A stretch of 56,879 bases of DNA. Source: Acidobacteriaceae bacterium. GTDB taxonomy: Bacteria; Acidobacteriota; Terriglobia; Terriglobales; Acidobacteriaceae. The position numbers and the translations under genes are program-made. Below, in pieces: positions 1 through 9,423 of this stretch. The DNA lies in the NCBI GenBank assembly GCA_030041305.1, contig JASHOC010000237.1:1-56879 (forward strand), given 5' to 3'. Positions within the stretch are counted from its first letter, which is position 1. Each line of letters starts with the position of its first letter. Under the pieces are notes generated by a model. That model searched no databases. It was given only the letters and a program-made list of their open reading frames with translations, and was not told where the DNA came from.

Positions 1-1242
1 AAACGACGATGTGTTTTCCCAGGTAGGAATATAGAAGAGCCCGGTTTTGGGACTAAAGGAGGGGGAGTAGTAGTTGGTGCCACCTTGATTGCCAGGCATA
101 ACCAGGACGCCTTGCGTCGTCGGAATTTTGTCGGGAACCAGATGAGGCCGTCCGTTTGCATCCAATCCATCCGCCCAGTTGACCTTAACGAATGGCTTAC
201 CGAGCAGGAATTGACCAGTAACTCGGTCAAGAACATAAAAGAAGCCATTTCGATTTGCCCATAACATCACCTTTCTTGGCTTCCCTTGCCACTCGATGTT
301 GGCAAGCACGGGGATCTGCACGGAATCGTAGTCATATTCGTTGTGCGGTGAAAACTGGAAATACCACTTGAGCTTTCCGGTGTCTGCGTCGAGGGCTACG
401 ACGGAACAGGAATACAGGTTGTCGCCGGGCCGGATGTCACCGTTCCAGTCGGGGCTCGGATTTCCTATTCCCCAAAATATGAGATTCGTCTCCGGGTCGT
501 AGGATCCAGTTACCCAGCCTGACCCACCACCTAACTTCCATGAATCTCCACCCCAGGTTTCGTGGCCGGGCTCTCCCGGCCCCGGGATGGTATAGAAACG
601 CCATTGTTCCTTACCGGTCTTTGCGTCAAATGCCGAAATATAGCCTCGGATGCCATATTATCCGCCGGCTGACGACACAATGACTTTGTCTTTCACGACG
701 AGGGGAGCAACCGTATAGGAATACCCCCGTTCGAACGAAGGGACGTCCTCAGGCTGAGTTGACCAGAGCAGATGACCGGTTTTGGCGTCGATAGCCAAAA
801 ACCGCTGATCCAGAGTTCCCATGAAGAGGGTGTTACCCAGGATCGCCAAGCCGCGATTCACCCAGCCACAACACGCACGCGAATTGGGCGATGGATCATA
901 TTCATAGGTCCAATAGACCCTTCCGGTCTTGGCGTCCAGCGCGACTACGGTGTTGGGCGGCTGCACCGTATACATAACCCCATTCACGACCAGAGGCGTC
1001 GCTTCGAACAATTCGAGCGATCTGTTTTGCCATACCCATGCCAGCGACAGGTTTTTTACGTTCTCCGGAGTGATCTGGCTCAACGTGCTGTATCGCTGGC
1101 TCATATAGGTTCCGGAGTAGGTGAGCCAATTTTGCGGCTCCTTTGCAGCGTTGAGCAAATCATCCGAAGTCACCTGGGCCCCTAACTGAACGCTCACGCC
1201 GGCTGCGAACCACACCAACAGAACCTTCAACAGTTTCGTCAT
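1..1242 (-). pseudogene. PQQ-dependent (quinoprotein) dehydrogenase, 5' part, interrupted by one in-frame stop
   Basis: Periplasmic quinoprotein dehydrogenase of the methanol/ethanol dehydrogenase type, an 8-bladed propeller that oxidises alcohols or sugars with PQQ and passes electrons to a cytochrome c. Residues 1-23 form a signal peptide ending GAQ. An adjacent Cys-Cys pair (residues 124-125, in ACCGWVNRG) is the vicinal disulfide typical of the family, and repeated ALDAKTG/FDAKTG blade motifs follow. Translating the minus strand to the window edge shows one continuous frame, broken only by TAA at 658-660. On either side it reads SSAGG-stop-YGIRGYISAFDAKTGKEQW, and a Glu codon is usual there, so GAA to TAA fits. 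The gene runs off the left edge. Its ATG overlaps the stop of the upstream cytochrome gene (ATGA), so the two are an operon. The stop may be a real mutation or a base error. Confidence 0.8.
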
Positions 1243-2087
1243 TGGACTGGCACACCTTTCTGCTGTTTCAGATAAGTGACAAGATCGGAAACATCCTGGT
1301 TGCTCAACTTACCCTGGTAAGACGGCATGATCGTGGACTTATCTTCGATCGTGACCTGTTTGAGGTCTGCCCGGTCAAAGGAAAGCAAAGTCTCCGACGG
1401 ATCCATCAGGAGGACGGTAAAGGTATCCTGATTCATCAGCCTCCCGGTGATCGTGCGCCCGCTTTGGGTGACGACTGTCACGAAGCGATTTTCCGGAAGG
1501 ATATCTTTCGCTGGATCCAGAAGTTTGCGCTCCAATACGGCGCTGCGGCGGAGATTGCCGATGTTGGTGAGGTCCGGGCCGAGCCGGGAACCGACCTCCC
1601 CCATGCGATGACACTTTGCGCAGCCAAGGCTCTGGTATAGAGCTTTCCCGTGATCCGGATTCCCATTGGTGATTGTATTGTCGGCGTTATCGGCAGCCAT
1701 TTGGTGTAGATAGCTCACAACAGCCGCCGCCGAGGCTTCCGACATATTGTTGGCAGGCATTTCGGTTCCCGGAATGCCATTGCGGATGATATGGATCAGA
1801 TCTTGATCGGTCTTGGCGAAATGAAATGTCCCGTGCGCCAGGTCGATGCCCGGCACCTGATTTCCCTCTTGTCCGTGACAGATGGTGCATATGCTGTTAA
1901 AGACTTCAGAGCCCGTTTGAACCTCGTGAGGATCTCGACCTGTGTTTCCTCTCTGGGCAGAAAGCGGAGCGAGCGGCCAAACCGCCAAAGCCGCGTATAT
2001 GATGTACAGCCGCTTCTTACTTCGTTTCGCGGTGGAAAGATATTGAGACAGACTTATACTCCTCCTTAAGGCCCAGATAGCCGCCAT
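1239..2087 (-). CDS. secreted dihaem cytochrome c with haem-binding-domain C-terminus
   Basis: Probable electron acceptor for the quinoprotein dehydrogenase whose start it overlaps by 4 bases. Two CxxCH haem sites are visible: CTICH in the first cytochrome domain and CAKCH in the second. After them comes a beta-rich segment (TQSGRTITGRLMNQDTFTV) ending IMPSYQGKLSNQDVSDLVTYL. That is the C-terminal pattern of the haem-binding domain found in large secreted haem proteins of Acidobacteria and Planctomycetes. The open frame extends to 2453, but the upstream codons look non-coding. ATG at 2087 has a GAGGGCAGG purine tract just upstream and gives 282 residues. An Arg/Lys-rich n-region and a hydrophobic stretch (LYIIYAALAVWPLAPLSA) then act as signal peptide. 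The start is inferred; the family call is firm. Confidence 0.8.
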   Translation of the reverse strand: MAAIWALRRSISLSQYLSTAKRSKKRLYIIYAALAVWPLAPLSAQRGNTGRDPHEVQTGSEVFNSICTICHGQEGNQVPGIDLAHGTFHFAKTDQDLIHIIRNGIPGTEMPANNMSEASAAAVVSYLHQMAADNADNTITNGNPDHGKALYQSLGCAKCHRMGEVGSRLGPDLTNIGNLRRSAVLERKLLDPAKDILPENRFVTVVTQSGRTITGRLMNQDTFTVLLMDPSETLLSFDRADLKQVTIEDKSTIMPSYQGKLSNQDVSDLVTYLKQQKGVPVQ

Positions 2088-2497
2088 TGACCTGCCCTCG
2101 TTTTCTCTCCAGCCTTGACTGGAGCCTCTGGTTTCGGGGTCGTGGACGAGTATGTCTCGCCGCCGGAGTCGGGGTCGTGGTGAGAGGGAAGCGCTCATTG
2201 CTTTCCGCTTTCTGATACTACTGGGACGCCTTGGTTGGTCGAGCCGCCGAAGCTTTTTGACCTTAAAATGGCGCCAGTGTACACCCATTGTGGCTGCTCT
2301 TGGAATGGAAAATTGTGTTTTGACGCCAGCGCTCTGGAGATCCGCACCGATAGTCTTCGGCCTGTGAGCTGGGCGCCTTTGGCAGGAAATTGCGTCCAAG
2401 GGAACATCTGTGAGGCGCGCTCCGTATGCTGGCGTGAGCAGGGGTGCGCGCAATACCTTTCATTTTCCCGGTCCAAACATCAATTGCAGGAAAGGCG
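2088..2497. promoter_or_regulatory. divergent intergenic region (cytochrome / ADOP permease)
   Basis: About 410 bases between divergently transcribed genes. Open frames here are only extensions of the flanking genes and show no family resemblance. Promoters for both directions must lie in it, but no convincing -35/-10 pair stands out. Confidence 0.3.
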
Positions 2498-4963
2498 ATG
2501 GAGACCATGGGCGATTTCCGCCAGGACTTGAAGTATTCGCTGCGCATGCTGATGGCGAATCCGGCCTTTACGCTGACGGCGGTGGCGGCGCTGGCGCTGG
2601 GAATCGGCGCCAACACCGCGATCTTCACAGTGGTGAACGCGGTGCTGCTGAAGCCGCTGACCTACCCTGACGCCGACCATATTGTGCGCTTCATGAACAC
2701 GTCGCCCCAAGGCAACGGCACTTCGACTTCGCCGGTGAACTTCAACACGTGGAGGGCGCAGAACAGCGTTTTCGAAGACGTGGCGGCGTACGACTTCGGA
2801 GGGCCAGGATTCAATTTGACCGGGGATGTTCCGGAACAGGCGCATGGCATTCACGTTTCGGAAGCGTATTTCCACCTGTTTGGCGCGCCGGTGCTGCTGG
2901 GACGCACTTTTACGCCGCAGGAAGACAGCCCCAACGGCGGCAACGCGGTGGTGATCAGCTACGGGTTTTGGCAACGAAAATTCGGGGGCAACCCCAAGGT
3001 TGTGGGAACCGCGCTCACATTGAACAACGAGTCGTACACGATTGTCGGGGTGCTGGACCGGGGGTTCGTGAGCGATCCCGAGGCCGACCTGTGGGTCCCG
3101 TTCCAGATTGACCCGCAGAGCACGAACCTGGGGCACTACTTTCTTGTCTCCGGGCGGCTGAAACCCGGGGTGACGCTGGCCCAAGCCAACGCGGAGTTGA
3201 AGCTGGCAGCGGACGCGTACCGGCGCCGTTATCCCGATGATATGGGGCCCAAGGGCGGCTTCGGGGTCGAGCCGCTGCGAGACTCGATTGTGGCCGGGGC
3301 GCGCACCTCGCTGCTGGTGCTGCTGGGCGCGGTGAGCTTTGTGCTGCTGATTGCGTGCGCCAATGTGGCCAATTTGCTGCTGGCGCGAGCGGCGGGGCGC
3401 AAGCGGGAATTCGCGATCCGGGCGGCGATGGGCGCGAGCCGGATGCGCATCATGCGCCAGTTGCTGACGGAAAGCGTGGCGCTGGCCGTGTCGGGCGGCG
3501 TTCTGGGGCTGGCGCTGGGATTTGTGGGCGTGCGCGCGCTGTTGGCGATAAGCCCGGCCGATTTGCCGCGCGTGGGCGAACACGGAGCCGCGGTGGGCGT
3601 CGACTGGCGCGTGCTGGTTTTTACGCTTGGAGTTTCGCTGCTGACCGGGGTGCTGTTTGGGCTTTTCCCAGCCATCGGGGCTTCGCGCCCGGACCTGAAC
3701 ACCACGCTGAAGGAAGGCAGCAACCGGTCGGGGACCGGGTTCCGGCAGGGGAAGGCGCGCGCGCTGCTGGTGGTGAGCGAAGTTTCGCTCGCGCTGGTTC
3801 TGCTGATGGGCGCGGCGTTGCTGATCCGGACCTACATTGCGCTGCGCAATGTGAATCCCGGCTTTGATGCGCGCGACGTATTGACGCTACAAATGTCGTT
3901 GAGCGGCGAGCGTTTTCAAAAGACCGCGGGCGTGGCGCAAGTGGCGCATACCGGGCGCGAGTATCTCGACGCGATTCCCGGAGTGGAAGCCTCGGCGTTG
4001 AGCTGCTGCGTGCCGCTCAATGTGGGTTACGGGCTGCCGTTTAACATCATTGGGCGCGCGACGGGCAAGAGCCCTTGGACCGGCAACAGTACATGGATGG
4101 ACGTGTCACCGGGCTACTTTTCGGTGTTCAAGATTCCCATTGTGCAGGGACGCGACTTTACCGAGCAGGACGATGGAAGCGCACCGGGTGTCGCGCTCAT
4201 CAATGAGGCCATGGCCAAAAAATACTGGCCGAAGCAGAACCCGGTGGGCCAGCAGATTCTGATTGGCAAGGGTGTGGGCCCGCAGTTCGTGGAGGGTCCG
4301 CGGCAAATAGTGGGCGTGATCGCGGACGTGCGCGATGCGGGGCTCAACAACGATCCGTATCCGATGGTGATTGTTCCGACCGCGCAGGTAACGGATGGCT
4401 TGACGGCCTTGGCCGCGGGCATTCTTCCCATGAACTGGGTGGTGCGGACGCATGGCGACCCACACCAGTACATTGCGGCGATTACGAAACAGCTCCGGCT
4501 GGCGAGCGGAGGGTTTCCGGTGGCGCACGTGCGGCCGATGACGGACATCGTGGTGGAGTCGACGGCGCGGCAGGATTTCAACATGCTGCTGCTGACGATT
4601 TTCGGCGCGATGGCGCTCATTCTGGCGGCGATCGGCATTTATGGGTTGATGGCGTATTCGGTGCAACGACGAACGCAGGAGATCGGCATCCGCATGGCGC
4701 TGGGCGCGGATCGCGGGCGAATCCGCGGTCTGGTGGTGTGGCAAGGCATGCGGCTGGCCATCGTAGGTGTGGTGGTGGGCGTGGCGGCGGCCTTCGGGCT
4801 CACGCGCTTTCTGGCCAGCTTTCTGTATGGTGTGAAATCGTGGGACCCGCTGGCGTTTGTTGCTGTGCCGGTGATCCTGAGCGCGGTGGCGCTGGTCGCG
4901 GTTTGGTTTCCCGCCTCGCGCGCCTCGCGACTCGACCCGCAGCAGGCGTTGCGCATCGAGTAA
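2498..4963 (+). CDS. ADOP-family MacB/FtsX-like ABC transporter permease
   Basis: Inner-membrane permease of the acidobacterial duplicated orphan permease (ADOP) type, with two FtsX/MacB units in one polypeptide. It starts MGDFRQDLKYSLRMLMANPAF, followed by TM1 with the family signature ALALGIGANTAIFTVVNAVLL. A large periplasmic MacB_PCD domain follows (about residues 60-260). The first FtsX domain contains ANVANLLLARAAGRKREFAIR-type residues (about 285-400). A second MacB_PCD-like domain and a second FtsX domain (LMAYSVQRRTQEIGIRMALGA) complete it, ending in a short basic tail. No ABC ATPase is adjacent, as is usual for ADOP genes. ATG at 2498 is chosen because AGGA lies 6 bases upstream; the open frame reaches 2444. 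The protein is 821 residues, normal for the family. The substrate is unknown. Confidence 0.93.
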   Translation: METMGDFRQDLKYSLRMLMANPAFTLTAVAALALGIGANTAIFTVVNAVLLKPLTYPDADHIVRFMNTSPQGNGTSTSPVNFNTWRAQNSVFEDVAAYDFGGPGFNLTGDVPEQAHGIHVSEAYFHLFGAPVLLGRTFTPQEDSPNGGNAVVISYGFWQRKFGGNPKVVGTALTLNNESYTIVGVLDRGFVSDPEADLWVPFQIDPQSTNLGHYFLVSGRLKPGVTLAQANAELKLAADAYRRRYPDDMGPKGGFGVEPLRDSIVAGARTSLLVLLGAVSFVLLIACANVANLLLARAAGRKREFAIRAAMGASRMRIMRQLLTESVALAVSGGVLGLALGFVGVRALLAISPADLPRVGEHGAAVGVDWRVLVFTLGVSLLTGVLFGLFPAIGASRPDLNTTLKEGSNRSGTGFRQGKARALLVVSEVSLALVLLMGAALLIRTYIALRNVNPGFDARDVLTLQMSLSGERFQKTAGVAQVAHTGREYLDAIPGVEASALSCCVPLNVGYGLPFNIIGRATGKSPWTGNSTWMDVSPGYFSVFKIPIVQGRDFTEQDDGSAPGVALINEAMAKKYWPKQNPVGQQILIGKGVGPQFVEGPRQIVGVIADVRDAGLNNDPYPMVIVPTAQVTDGLTALAAGILPMNWVVRTHGDPHQYIAAITKQLRLASGGFPVAHVRPMTDIVVESTARQDFNMLLLTIFGAMALILAAIGIYGLMAYSVQRRTQEIGIRMALGADRGRIRGLVVWQGMRLAIVGVVVGVAAAFGLTRFLASFLYGVKSWDPLAFVAVPVILSAVALVAVWFPASRASRLDPQQALRIE

Positions 4964-4987
4964 CGGGACGCCAGGCGATGAGGCGCG

Positions 4988-5233
4988 TCAGTCTTCGAGG
5001 CAGTAGGTGTATTCCTCGATGACGGGGTTGGTGAGCACGTCGCGGGCGATGCGCTCGACCTGGTCGCGAGCGGCTTCGGCGGTGAGGCCCGGAGCGAGCG
5101 AGAGGGTGAAATATTTGCCTTGGCGCACGGCGTCGACTTGGGCGAACCCGATTTTGTGCAGGGCGTTCTGGATGGTCTGGCCCTGCGGGTCCAGAACCGA
5201 TGTCTTCAACGTGACATAGACATGAGCCTTCAT
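4988..5233 (-). CDS. purS: phosphoribosylformylglycinamidine synthase subunit PurS
   Basis: Small subunit of the three-part FGAM synthase (PurS-PurQ-PurL) that converts FGAR to FGAM in de novo purine synthesis, in the cytoplasm. It is 81 residues, the usual PurS length. The N-terminal pattern KAHVYVTLKTSVLDPQGQTI and the conserved centre (NALHKIGF, RQGKYFTL) match the family, and the C-terminus NPVIEEYTYCLED matches well. It lies convergent to the ADOP permease with a 24-base gap. purQ and purL are not next to it in this window; pur genes may lie elsewhere. Confidence 0.95.
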   Translation of the reverse strand: MKAHVYVTLKTSVLDPQGQTIQNALHKIGFAQVDAVRQGKYFTLSLAPGLTAEAARDQVERIARDVLTNPVIEEYTYCLED

Positions 5234-5287
5234 GACTCGTGATTATAGTGGCTCCGGTGAGACAGGGCAGGAATCGGGGGTTAGGGA

Positions 5288-5334
5288 TCAGTTGTCAGTG
5301 GTCAGTTCTCGGTTCTCAGTTCTCAGTGGTCAGT
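5288..5334. repeat. 7-nt-period degenerate intergenic repeat (GGTCAGT/TCTCAGT)
   Basis: A tandem of heptamers such as GGTCAGT, TCTCGGT, TCTCAGT, TCTCAGT, GGTCAGT, upstream of the pyrophosphatase gene and downstream of the purS start. Similar short-period arrays recur at 6086, 12682, 26529, 32581 and 56007. Confidence 0.7.
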
Positions 5335-5507
5335 CGCGTCAGGTGTGAGGCTGATGGCTCGGCGATCGGTTTTCGCGGAATCGGGTGGTTTGGGAGAGAA
5401 TGGAGTTCAGCCGGCATTAACCGCGATGCAGGGCGCAATCATCCAAAGTTGATGAAGCACTTCATTCCGATTCATCGCATCGTCCTCATGAAGGAGACAT
5501 AGCGTAG

Positions 5508-6067
5508 ATGACCAATTATCTGGAATTGCCGGTCGGCGACCGCTCCCCCGAGATCTTTCGGGTGGTGATTGAGATTCCGCGGGACGGAACCCAAAAGTTT
5601 GAATACGACAAGCAATTGCACGTGTTCAAACTGGACCGCAACCTGCATTCGCCGGTGCATTATCCCGGCGATTACGGTTTATTCCGTCGAGCCTAGCCGA
5701 TGACGGGGACCCGCTGGACGTGCTGGTGCTGGCGTCGCAGCCGAGTTTTCCGGGCTGCGTGCAGGAGGTGCGGCCAATCGGGGTGCTGGAGATGCTGGAC
5801 CAAGGAACCCTGGACGAGAAGGTGCTGGCGGTGGGGAAGAACAATCCGCGCTACGCGAATGTGTGGAACTACACCGATATTTATCCGCACATGCTAAAGG
5901 AGATTACGCATTTCTTTTCGATCTACAAGGATCTTGAGGGCAAGCGGGTGGAAATCAGGGGCTGGCACGACGCGGCCTATGCGCGGGACCGCGTGGCGCG
6001 GGCCGTCAAGCTGTTCGCCGACAGCAAGGAGAAACATCACGAACGGGGAAAGAAGGTTGTGGTGTGA
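5508..6067 (+). pseudogene. ppa: soluble inorganic pyrophosphatase (family I) with one-base frameshift
   Basis: Hydrolyses pyrophosphate to phosphate, pulling biosynthetic reactions forward; normally an essential cytoplasmic enzyme. The first frame gives IEIPRDGTQKFEYDKQ and HYPGDYG, then runs into a stop. The +1 frame from about 5681 gives the metal-binding signature DDGDPLDVLVLAS and the rest of the protein to KKVVV. Adding one T to the T run at 5678-5680 restores YGFIPSSLADDGDPLDVL and a 186-residue protein of normal length. So this is one gene with a one-base deletion in a homopolymer, either a sequencing error or a genuine lesion. The start ATG at 5508 follows AAGGAGACATAGCGTAG, a strong ribosome-binding site. 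Confidence 0.85.
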
Positions 6068-6085
6068 AAGGTTGAGTTGGGCGGC

Positions 6086-6140
6086 GGATCAGCAGACCAG
6101 CGGATCAGCAGGTCAGCGAGTCAGCAAGTCAGCGAGTCAG
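6086..6140. repeat. 8-nt-period intergenic repeat (GRTCAGC units)
   Basis: Seven imperfect octamers in tandem (GGATCAGC, AGACCAGC, GGATCAGC, AGGTCAGC, GAGTCAGC, AAGTCAGC, GAGTCAG) directly behind the pyrophosphatase stop. No hairpin is evident. Confidence 0.75.
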
Positions 6141-6190
6141 TAACGCCGACATGGCTTCCTGCCGCCAGCCATCCCGGAAGGATGCTGCCC

Positions 6191-6307
6191 TACGGCGGTT
6201 CTCCAATTCGCGTGGAGTTTTGAGGGGCGTGCCAGGTGGCGTTTTCTTGGGAAAAACGCCACTCAACGTTCGAGGTTCTGCTCTACACCAATTGGAGAAC
6301 CGCTATA
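6191..6307 (+). repeat. 117-bp interspersed repeat, copy 1
   Basis: Starts TACGGCGGTTCTCCAATT and ends AATTGGAGAACCGCTATA, so the ends form a 14-bp perfect inverted repeat (GCGGTTCTCCAATT). In the middle, GTGGCGTTTT and AAAACGCCAC form a 10-bp stem around a 7-base loop. The length is 117 bp, as in the other four copies. It differs from the rest by AATTCGCG instead of AATTCCCG. It lies between ppa and the DinB gene, which is transcribed towards it. Confidence 0.9.
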
Positions 6308-6438
6308 AGGTTTTCTCACCATGAAGACGCAACGATCCGCAAAGGGCCGGTGAGCGGGCATATGCCGGCTCCCGGGCGGCTTTCCAATCATCGGTGACCC
6401 CTCACACGGCAACGAAAATTCAGCCGGAGCAAGCCACC

Positions 6439-6975
6439 TCAGGCCACAGCGTGCGCCGCTTTTTTGGCCGCTGCGGAGTCGTAGCTTTCCCCGTAAATTA
6501 CCGGAACTTTGCCGCCCATGGGGCGCAAGTAAGTGGACAACTGGCCGCGGTGGTGAACGGTGTGGAGCAGGCCGAACTGGAGAAAAGTGAAGGCAGGGCG
6601 TTCGAAGAGCCCCCGGAAATCGACGATCTTGATCAACTGTTCCGCCCGCGATGCGGCGACCGCATCGAGATTCTTCGCATACTCTTTTCCGTACCAGTCA
6701 GCCACTTCTTCCGGCCTCCTTAGATCCTCTGGAACTTTCACACTGCCCGGCGTGAATGCTCCGTCCACTACCGTTTTCAAAAAGAGGTTGTCCGCGGCGG
6801 CGATGTGGCGAAGGAGTTCGTTGGCTGACCTGGCATGCGGGTCAGGACGGTAATCGAGATTCACATTGGGAACAGCCGCGAAAATGGATTGGGTGGTGCG
6901 GCTTTCATTCTTGAGAATGCCCAGGAACACGTTGTGGACAAGCAGGTGCGCAAATTCTGCGGTCAATTCACTCAC
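6439..6975 (-). CDS. DinB/YfiT family putative metal-dependent protein
   Basis: A 178-residue four-helix-bundle protein of the DinB superfamily. Members bind a divalent metal through three His and act as thiol S-transferases or hydrolases of uncertain substrate. The two His-bearing helices are visible: NELLRHIAAADNLFL near residue 55 and LLHTVHHRGQLSTYLRPMGG near residue 140, the latter being the most conserved family motif. It is cytoplasmic, with no signal peptide. It stands alone on the minus strand, with GGAGAA about 6 bases upstream of its ATG. The exact substrate cannot be read from sequence. Confidence 0.85.
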   Translation of the reverse strand: MSELTAEFAHLLVHNVFLGILKNESRTTQSIFAAVPNVNLDYRPDPHARSANELLRHIAAADNLFLKTVVDGAFTPGSVKVPEDLRRPEEVADWYGKEYAKNLDAVAASRAEQLIKIVDFRGLFERPAFTFLQFGLLHTVHHRGQLSTYLRPMGGKVPVIYGESYDSAAAKKAAHAVA

Positions 6976-7063
6976 GGCAGTTCTCCTCTGATGAATTTTG
7001 AAGTATTCGGCGCATCTCGAACTTTGAGAAGTTGGATGCTTCCAATGGCGTTAGTCGCGCGAA

Positions 7064-8050
7064 CTAGGAAAAGGCGAAGAGTTTTTGGGCGTTGAGGCCC
7101 CGGATCCTGGCTTTCTCAAGCTCGGGAACAAAATCGAACAGAACGTCAAAAAGCTGGACGGCGCGGCTGAATTGCTCGGTGTTCGCGCCCAACTCGCCCC
7201 ACACGATGTGGTCCGGACCAAAGGCTTCATAGACCCGCTTGACCAGAGGCCTGGCGTCAAGATGGGGAAACGGTTGCCGCGATGCGGATTCCACGCCGGT
7301 GGTGGAAAACTTCATGTAAACGGCGGGCAGCTTGGCCAGGGCCAGAACCTGATCGTACTCCGGGGGAGTTCCCTGCCCCGGACGGTCAAGATGATCGAGA
7401 ATGATGGGCATGGCCGGAAACTGGGCGGCCAGCCGGCGGATGGGAACCGCGAACCGCGGCGTGGACTGGATCTGCATGGCCAGGCCGAGTTCGTGCGTGG
7501 CGCGCCAAGTGACCAGCATCTGCGGATCGCTCAGATCCCGATCCCGGATCGCGCCGGTTCTCGTGGGAGGCGTTCCCGCGGGATGCAATTCGTGGATTCT
7601 CAGCGCCACGATGCGATGGGGATTGCGGCGGACGAGGGCTCGCATGCGCTCCGGGGTCCTGGGGTCAATGGGATCGAAGAGGCAGGTTCCCTTGAAAAAG
7701 CCGGGGAAGGGTTCCTGGGAAAAGCAGTATTCCAGATACCGATGATCGTCCTGATAGGGCTCGGGATGAACGACGATGGTGTGATTGATCCTGGCCGCAA
7801 CGGCGAACTTCACATAGTCCTCGACGGGAAGGGGCTTGGGCCTGTAGGAAAGCGGACTGAACGGGAATCGAGCGGTGTCGTTAGAAAATAGATGCATATG
7901 GGTTTCAATCAGCACGCCCTTCGGCCGGATGTCCTGAAGCGAATGGGTCTCCGCTAGAGGAGAAGCAAGATTCGTCGCGAAGCCCCGCATCGCCCAGGCG
8001 GGAGCGGCCAACAGAGTCCCAACAATGCACTCACGTCTCGATAGCGTCAT
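7064..8050 (-). CDS. Tat-exported amidohydrolase-2 family TIM-barrel hydrolase
   Basis: A 328-residue metal-dependent hydrolase of the amidohydrolase-related family (the ACMSD/2-pyrone-4,6-dicarboxylate lactonase branch). The N-terminus SRRECIVGTLLAAPAWA looks like a twin-arginine signal. The barrel opens with the metal-binding HxH of ETHMHLF. Later barrel strands show a conserved His (IVVHPEP), IILDHLDRPG and a C-terminal metal Asp region (DHIVWGELGAN). The usual terminal motif GSDWP is changed to GELGAN, so the last metal ligand may be altered and activity is uncertain. It is divergent from the epimerase gene with a 179-base gap. Confidence 0.8.
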   Translation of the reverse strand: MTLSRRECIVGTLLAAPAWAMRGFATNLASPLAETHSLQDIRPKGVLIETHMHLFSNDTARFPFSPLSYRPKPLPVEDYVKFAVAARINHTIVVHPEPYQDDHRYLEYCFSQEPFPGFFKGTCLFDPIDPRTPERMRALVRRNPHRIVALRIHELHPAGTPPTRTGAIRDRDLSDPQMLVTWRATHELGLAMQIQSTPRFAVPIRRLAAQFPAMPIILDHLDRPGQGTPPEYDQVLALAKLPAVYMKFSTTGVESASRQPFPHLDARPLVKRVYEAFGPDHIVWGELGANTEQFSRAVQLFDVLFDFVPELEKARIRGLNAQKLFAFS

Positions 8051-8229
8051 GATCTGGGCCTGATTTTTTGTGCTCCGATAAGGAAGCCAGGTGTGTGACC
8101 GGTCGACAAGCGCCGCAGTTCAACACTATATACCCAGAGTTCCGGCTCTGCGCATTGCGATTGCTTGAGAGCCCAGGCAGTATACTTTCGTCGCAGGGAA
8201 ATCCCGCGTTCAAGGAGTAAAGGGAGCAA

Positions 8230-9363
8230 ATGATACTCAATCGAAAGTTCCATAGCCGTTCTGCGCGTATCTTCGGGCTATTTGGGTTGCTGCTGTCGAC
8301 GGTTTCTTTTGCCCAAAACTATACCGCTGAGAAAACAACGGATCATGGTGTCCCTATCGTTCGTTTGAGCGATGCCGCGAGTGGCGTAGAGGTCTCCATC
8401 GTGCCTTCTGTCGGCAATCGGGCCTATGAAATGAAGGTGCATGGGCAGAACATCCTGTGGTTCCCCACCGATGACGTGTCCGAGTATGTGAAGCACCCGC
8501 AGTTAGGCGGGGTTCCGTTCCTGGCGCCATGGGCGGACCTTCTCGATGAACAAGCCTTTTGGGCAAACGGCAAACGATATGGGTTCAATATGGCCTTGGG
8601 CAATGTTCGGGGCGTAAGGCCGTCGCATGGGTTTGTCGTCGATTCGCCGCTTTGGGAGGTGACGGAGGTGGCGGCAGATAGCCAATCGGCGCGCGTGACC
8701 AGCCGGCTCGAAGTCTGGAAATCCCCGGACTATATGGCGCAATGGCCGTTTGCGCAAGAGTATGAGATGACGTATAGCTTGGCTGGCGGCGTGCTAGAAG
8801 TAAAAACAACCATCACCAATTTGAGTACGGATCCAATGCCGATATCGATCGGTTATCACACTTTCTATCAAATCCCGGGCATCCCGCGCGATCAATGGAG
8901 CGCCCATATTCCTGCGGGTATGCATGTTGCGGCGGACGAACAAAAGGTCTCCACCGGGGAAATGAAGCCGACGGACCTGCCCGACGTATTGCCCCTCGGA
9001 GGTTCATCGTTACCCGACGGCTTTACGAGCGCGGATGCGTGGCGCTCCGTGGAAGGCTTTGCCGCAAAGAACCCGGGCATCACGTTTGACGACGGTTTTA
9101 CCAACCTCGAGCGCGACGCAGACGGCCGCGCGCACTTCTGGATCGAAGCGGGCGGCAAAAAGGTGGAGGCCATCTTTGGGCCCAAATACCAAGTCGCGAC
9201 CGTTTGGCTGCCACCTGCGGAGCAGTTCATTTGCTTTGAGTCTTTGGCGGCGATCATCGATGGACTCAACCTGGCGCGCCAGGGAAAGTATGCGGCCTTG
9301 CAGATATTGCCCCCGGGCGGCAAATGGACCGAGAGTTTCTGGATACGCGCGAGTGGTATTTAG
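8230..9363 (+). CDS. exported aldose 1-epimerase-like protein
   Basis: A 377-residue protein of the galactose-mutarotase-like superfamily, which interconverts alpha and beta anomers of aldoses. A signal peptide is visible (basic start, then IFGLFGLLLSTVSFAQ), so it acts in the periplasm. The beta-sandwich core includes MKVHGQNILWFP, GVPFLAPWADLLDE, GFVVDSPLWEVTEV and IGYHTFYQIPG, where the His matches a conserved active-site His. FICFESLAAIIDGLNLARQ near the end matches the C-terminal strand with a catalytic acid. The ATG is preceded by GGAGTAAAGGGAGCAA. It may be a sugar-binding relative rather than an active mutarotase. Confidence 0.8.
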   Translation: MILNRKFHSRSARIFGLFGLLLSTVSFAQNYTAEKTTDHGVPIVRLSDAASGVEVSIVPSVGNRAYEMKVHGQNILWFPTDDVSEYVKHPQLGGVPFLAPWADLLDEQAFWANGKRYGFNMALGNVRGVRPSHGFVVDSPLWEVTEVAADSQSARVTSRLEVWKSPDYMAQWPFAQEYEMTYSLAGGVLEVKTTITNLSTDPMPISIGYHTFYQIPGIPRDQWSAHIPAGMHVAADEQKVSTGEMKPTDLPDVLPLGGSSLPDGFTSADAWRSVEGFAAKNPGITFDDGFTNLERDADGRAHFWIEAGGKKVEAIFGPKYQVATVWLPPAEQFICFESLAAIIDGLNLARQGKYAALQILPPGGKWTESFWIRASGI

Positions 9364-9423
9364 GGCCCGTTGACACAACCTGGGATGGTGGCAACAGGCG
9401 CCAAGCGGTCGAATACAGATTGC

